This document shows, piece after piece, positions 4,379 through 5,068 of a stretch of 5,068 nucleotides of DNA; positions within the stretch are counted from its first letter, which is position 1, and each line of letters starts with the position of its first letter. The position numbers and the translations under genes are program-made. A model generated the notes under the pieces. That model saw nothing but the letters and a program-made list of their open reading frames with translations. It had not been told where the DNA came from and made no database searches. The DNA is taken from positions 1 to 5,068 of the forward strand of contig JAUQYW010000415.1 of the NCBI GenBank assembly GCA_030587525.1, given 5' to 3'. This DNA is from Candidatus Sigynarchaeota archaeon. Its GTDB lineage: Archaea > Asgardarchaeota > Lokiarchaeia > Sigynarchaeales > Sigynarchaeaceae.

Positions 4379-4420
4379 TCCCGACAGCATCGCCACGAGG
4401 GATCCGCCGGCGGACGTGCC
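4379..4420 (-). pseudogene. Nucleophile-elbow-like fragment (GTSAGGSLVAMLSG)
   Basis: A minus-strand frame encodes GTSAGGSLVAMLSG with mostly G/C-ending codons. GxSxGG followed by a small-residue helix is the nucleophile elbow of alpha/beta hydrolases, and patatin-like lipases have a similar GTSAG. The frame around it (4256-4627) is low-complexity on one side and Lys/Arg-rich on the other, so no intact hydrolase is present. With the fragment at 4188-4259 it could be the remains of one gene, about 165 bp apart instead of the 300 or more expected. The block also contains a 12-bp DNA palindrome. Confidence 0.25.
4403..4414. repeat. 12-bp perfect palindrome
   Basis: TCCGCCGGCGGA equals its own reverse complement. 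It is an unusually GC-rich island within AT- and purine-rich surroundings. No loop separates the arms, so a DNA-binding site fits better than an RNA hairpin. It may simply reflect coding for Ser-Ala-Gly-Gly on the minus strand. Confidence 0.35.
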
Positions 4421-4423
4421 ATA

Positions 4424-4430
4424 AAAAAAG
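4424..4430 (-). terminator. T7 run, possible minus-strand terminator
   Basis: The minus strand reads GGCGCCCTCCTTTTTTT. It lies about 70 bases after the TAA at 4501 that ends the charged minus-strand frame, so it could terminate that transcript. No stable stem is obvious. Confidence 0.35.
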
Positions 4431-4495
4431 GAGGGCGCCTGGCAGATGCTGGTTCTACCCGTGAATGTGGAATGAAGAAGGAGCTGGGGAATATT

Positions 4496-4616
4496 ATCCT
4501 TTACTTCTTCTCTTCCTTGCCTTGTTCGGGTCGTTCTTCCTTTTTTACTTCCGCCGTGGTTTCTTTCTTTGCATCGGGTTACTTGGATTTTGCTTTTCCA
4601 AATTTTCCCGTGTTCA
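4496..4616 (+). terminator. Long pyrimidine-rich tract on the plus strand
   Basis: About 120 bp dominated by C and T with T6 at 4541-4546 and many TTCTTC units. Any plus-strand transcript from the response regulator would pass through it, and it is the first T-rich tract after that gene. The same bases read on minus encode a Lys/Glu-rich tail, so coding on the other strand is the competing explanation. Confidence 0.35.
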
Positions 4617-4680
4617 CCATCTCGCAAGCATGACCCGCATGACCATGGTTCGTGCCTTCATCACATCCATGCCGTGCAAT
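4501..4680 (-). pseudogene. Charged reading frame interrupted by one stop
   Basis: One minus-strand frame runs from 4680 to TAA at 4501-4503 with a single internal TAA at 4579-4581. Before it the frame reads CDEGTNHGHAGHACEMVNTG then KFGKAKSK, and after it PDAKKETTAEVKKEERPEQG then KEEKK. A Lys/Glu-rich terminus of this kind is typical of real proteins. A TATA-like box abuts the upstream end, and the ATG at 4620 is the first in-frame start. It may be a decayed gene or two short peptides. A different frame here (4614-4670, MDVMKARTMVMRVMLARW) ends with TGA overlapping that ATG. The His-rich part contains a 9-bp direct repeat. Nothing was recognised by family. Confidence 0.3.
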
Positions 4681-4689
4681 CTATATAAG
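4681..4689 (-). promoter_or_regulatory. Strong TATA box, better oriented to minus
   Basis: On the minus strand, CTTATATAG matches the archaeal YTTATATA box and predicts a start near 4660. On plus, CTATATAAG is a poorer match but would place a start near 4712, ahead of a 37-codon frame at 4734-4847. This is the best promoter-like element in the right-hand part of the window. Confidence 0.45.
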
Positions 4690-4773
4690 TATTTGGCAAC
4701 CGGCGAAAGCGGCGTCGATTTCGATGGACGCGGATGGACTTGTCTCATTACGGGGAACGACACGAGGCCGAGG

Positions 4774-4887
4774 TCACGTTTCATTCCAACTACTTTTTCC
4801 AATGGACTGGCAATACCTGCAACGGATATCACCGGAGAATGAAATGACCTCGACAGGAGTAAGAAACCACGGGTGGAACCCTAGCAA
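4774..4887 (-). pseudogene. Short frame with a radical-SAM-like cysteine pair
   Basis: A 37-residue minus-strand frame from TTG at 4887 to TGA at 4774 reads LGFHPWFLTPVEVISFSG then DIRCRYCQSIGKSSWNET. The stretch VISFSG-DIRCRYCQ resembles the CX3CX2C cluster-binding loop of radical SAM activating enzymes (typically SGCNLRCRYC), but lacks the first cysteine and one residue. The frame stops soon after. It is either a relic or chance. A competing plus-strand frame (4734-4847, ending GNTCNGYHRRMK) covers the same DNA. No ribosome site supports either strongly. Confidence 0.2.
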
Positions 4888-4953
4888 GTATAGGCATCTC
4901 GATCCTTGTACCTATCATGCTCGGAGTCATTCTTAGCATGCCGGATCCCTTTT

Positions 4954-4959
4954 AAAAAA
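4954..4959 (-). terminator. T6 terminator of the incoming minus-strand gene
   Basis: On minus, AGGGCTTTTTTAAAAGGG follows the TAA at 4974-4976 after about 14 bases. The short U-run directly behind a stop is the expected archaeal arrangement. Confidence 0.5.
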
Positions 4960-4973
4960 GCCCTCTCTCCCGA

Positions 4974-5068
4974 TTACTTTCCCTCTCGTTTTTCCCTGGT
5001 GCTGGGGTTCTGCCCTTTCTTCATGGCCGGAAACTGTCCCACGAGCAGCGTGAGATAGTTGGATGGTT
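4974..5068 (-). CDS. 3' end of a gene entering from the right (partial)
   Basis: The last 30 codons of a minus-strand frame are visible, open to the window edge and ending in TAA at 4974-4976. They read PSNYLTLLVGQFPAMKKGQN and then PSTREKREGK. Third positions are mostly G or C, the tail is basic and hydrophilic, and a T6 run follows the stop, all consistent with a true C-terminus. The other two minus-strand frames are less protein-like, and one stops early. Too little is present to name a family; the basic tail suggests a soluble or nucleic-acid-contacting end, which is only a guess. Confidence 0.55.
   Translation of the reverse strand, partial: PSNYLTLLVGQFPAMKKGQNPSTREKREGK

Noticed and set aside
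4123..4422. Minus-strand 99-codon frame from an ATG after the T7 run.
   Set aside because: Trp/Arg/Pro-rich with no fold-like pattern. It overlaps the response-regulator end in antisense.
4465..4842. Plus-strand 125-codon frame with an apparent hydrophobic N-terminus.
   Set aside because: The hydrophobic stretch is a direct result of the pyrimidine tract (Phe, Leu, Ser codons). The rest is Arg/Pro/Thr-rich with no natural pattern.
1..5068. tRNA, rRNA, C/D-box RNA and transposase genes.
   Set aside because: No T-arm consensus, no paired C (RTGATGA) and D (CTGA) boxes at usable spacing, and no transposase motifs or terminal inverted repeats were seen on either strand.

Overview
The window looks archaeal. 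Candidate promoters are TATA-like boxes (TTTAWATA type) with no recognisable bacterial -35/-10 pairs. Gene ends carry T-rich tracts rather than strong GC hairpins. The first gene encodes a membrane protein whose external domain has seven N-X-S/T sequons, as is common in archaeal surface proteins. An Asgard-type lineage is possible but the sequence does not prove it. Gene density is low, about two thirds coding, and no mobile element, CRISPR array, tRNA or rRNA was recognised.

Layout. 1-274 is a non-coding region with iterated CGATA motifs and a perfect inverted repeat just ahead of a plus-strand gene (275-1192, three-helix surface membrane protein). This converges on two minus-strand genes that overlap by 38 bp: a four-helix membrane protein (1461-1952) and a small two-helix protein (1229-1498). 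Upstream of them, also on minus, is a 320-residue cytoplasmic protein of unknown function with a CX2CX4CX2C metal-binding motif (2114-3076). Its two possible start codons sit in opposite arms of a perfect hairpin. It diverges from a short plus-strand membrane-protein reading frame that appears frameshifted (3207-3478). A 300-bp gap follows, then a stand-alone response-regulator receiver domain (3780-4145) with an unusual leader containing a Shine-Dalgarno-supported AUG-UAG start-stop pair.

4146-4973 has no confident gene. It holds strongly strand-asymmetric purine/pyrimidine tracts and several short minus-strand stretches that read like protein fragments. One resembles an alpha/beta-hydrolase nucleophile elbow, one the hydrolase C-terminal turn, one a cysteine cluster, and one is a charged tail interrupted by a stop. 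The simplest reading is decayed genes plus terminators. The last 95 bp is the 3' end of a minus-strand gene that enters from outside the window.

Functional coherence is modest. A surface-exposed membrane protein, small membrane proteins and a phosphoacceptor domain could belong to sensing at the envelope, but nothing here links them directly. Two imperfect copies of a 33-bp sequence (1225-1257 and 3595-3627) are the clearest unexplained nucleotide-level structure.
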